From NCBI GenBank assembly GCA_021767525.1, contig JAASTF010000243.1, forward strand, positions 1 through 5,185: a stretch of 5,185 bases of DNA, written 5' to 3'. Origin of the DNA: Paracoccaceae bacterium (GTDB taxonomy: Bacteria > Pseudomonadota > Alphaproteobacteria > Rhodobacterales > Rhodobacteraceae). This document shows positions 4,893 through 5,185 of the stretch, piece by piece; within the stretch, counting starts at the first letter, position 1, and the number at the start of each line of letters is the position of its first letter. The position numbers and the translations under genes are program-made. Under the pieces are notes generated by a model, which did not search any database, was not told where the DNA came from, and was given only the letters and a program-made list of their open reading frames with translations.

Positions 4893-4900
4893 AAAAAGGG
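4893..4900 (+). promoter_or_regulatory. Ribosome binding site region of the MoxR-type ATPase gene
   Basis: AAAAAGGG ends 10 nt before the ATG at 4911 and is the likely ribosome binding site. It overlaps TATAAA (4890-4895), which looks like a -10 element but has no -35 partner at normal spacing and would leave a leader of only about 9 nt. I therefore prefer the ribosome-binding reading. No convincing promoter for this gene is visible in the gap to dksA. Confidence 0.45.
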
Positions 4901-4910
4901 TTGATGATCC

Positions 4911-5185
4911 ATGAAATTCGAAGGCACCGACGCCTATGTGGCGACCGAGGACCTGACCATCGCGGTAAATGCCGCCGTCACGCTGGAACGTCCGCTTCTG
5001 GTCAAGGGCGAGCCGGGCACCGGCAAGACCGAACTCGCCCGCCAGGTGGCCGACGGGCTGGGGCTGCGGATGATCGAATGGAACATCAAGTCGACCACCA
5101 AGGCGCAACAGGGGCTTTACGAATACGACGCCGTCAGCCGCCTGCGCGACAGCCAGCTGGGCGAAGAGCGCGTGCATGACGTGAA
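4911..5185 (+). CDS. MoxR-family AAA+ ATPase, N-terminal 91 codons (partial)
   Basis: The frame from ATG 4911 is open to the right edge and reads MKFEGTDAYVATEDLTIAVN onward, with RPLLVKGEPGTGKTELARQ at about 28-45. The Walker A motif is GEPGTGKT (33-40). The following IEWNIKSTTKAQQGLYEYDA (55-74) and SRLRDSQLG are characteristic of the MoxR branch of AAA+ ATPases, as I recall from Rhodobacteraceae and relatives. These are chaperone-like ATPases that usually work with a von Willebrand factor A (CoxE-like) protein to insert metals or mature protein complexes. Walker B, the arginine finger and any partner gene are beyond the window. Full-length members are usually about 280 residues, so roughly two thirds is missing. 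The start sits at the family N-terminus. The gene is divergent from dksA with a 191-bp gap. Confidence 0.9.
   Translation, partial: MKFEGTDAYVATEDLTIAVNAAVTLERPLLVKGEPGTGKTELARQVADGLGLRMIEWNIKSTTKAQQGLYEYDAVSRLRDSQLGEERVHDV

Noticed and set aside
3022..4914. 630-codon open frame on the plus strand
   Set aside because: It lies antisense to the intact monooxygenase and dksA genes and crosses the dksA terminator. Its product is Arg/His/Gln/Pro-rich with no recognisable domain, which is typical of a shadow frame in GC-rich DNA.

Overview
The window reads as high-GC alphaproteobacterial chromosome, most likely Rhodobacteraceae (Rhodobacter/Roseobacter relatives). This rests on recalled family sequences, not a search: the N-terminal style of the dGTPase-like protein, a DksA with most zinc cysteines lost, a short A-type Fe-S carrier, and strong C/G preference at third codon positions. 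Six genes have recognisable families, two of them cut by the window edges. Two further genes form a cassette that I cannot assign to any characterised family.

Layout, left to right. The start of a dGTP triphosphohydrolase-like gene runs off the left edge on the minus strand (1-108). Divergent from it is an ErpA/IscA-type iron-sulfur carrier (262-585, plus). Tail-to-tail with erpA, 11 bp away, lies a minus-strand two-gene cassette read from about 2000 down to 597. Its first gene (1670-1999) encodes a 109-residue protein with five copies of [M/L]FSSGAAP. Its second (597-1637) encodes a 346-residue soluble, probably helical protein. Divergent from the cassette is exodeoxyribonuclease III, xthA (2155-2961, plus). 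Convergent with xthA is a FAD-dependent aromatic-hydroxylase-like monooxygenase (3052-4221, minus). Upstream of it on the same strand is dksA (4297-4719), which ends in a strong intrinsic terminator placed just before the monooxygenase start. Divergent from dksA, the beginning of a MoxR-family AAA ATPase runs off the right edge (4911 onward, plus).

Most neighbours are housekeeping genes: nucleotide-pool control, Fe-S delivery, DNA base-excision repair and stringent-response transcription control. The exception is the repeat-protein cassette. The core motif is kept by different synonymous codons in different copies, so selection acts on the peptide. The last copy stops exactly at ...FSSGA, so cutting every repeat after GA would give peptides with matching C-termini. 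This resembles a multi-core peptide precursor (RiPP-like) followed by a dedicated partner gene, but no recognisable modifying enzyme, protease or exporter is present. A modular docking-motif protein is a real alternative.

The only gene-free stretches over 100 bases are 109-261, 2000-2154 and 4720-4910. All are divergent promoter regions and none exceeds 300 bases. I found no tRNA, rRNA, CRISPR array, insertion sequence or phage gene.
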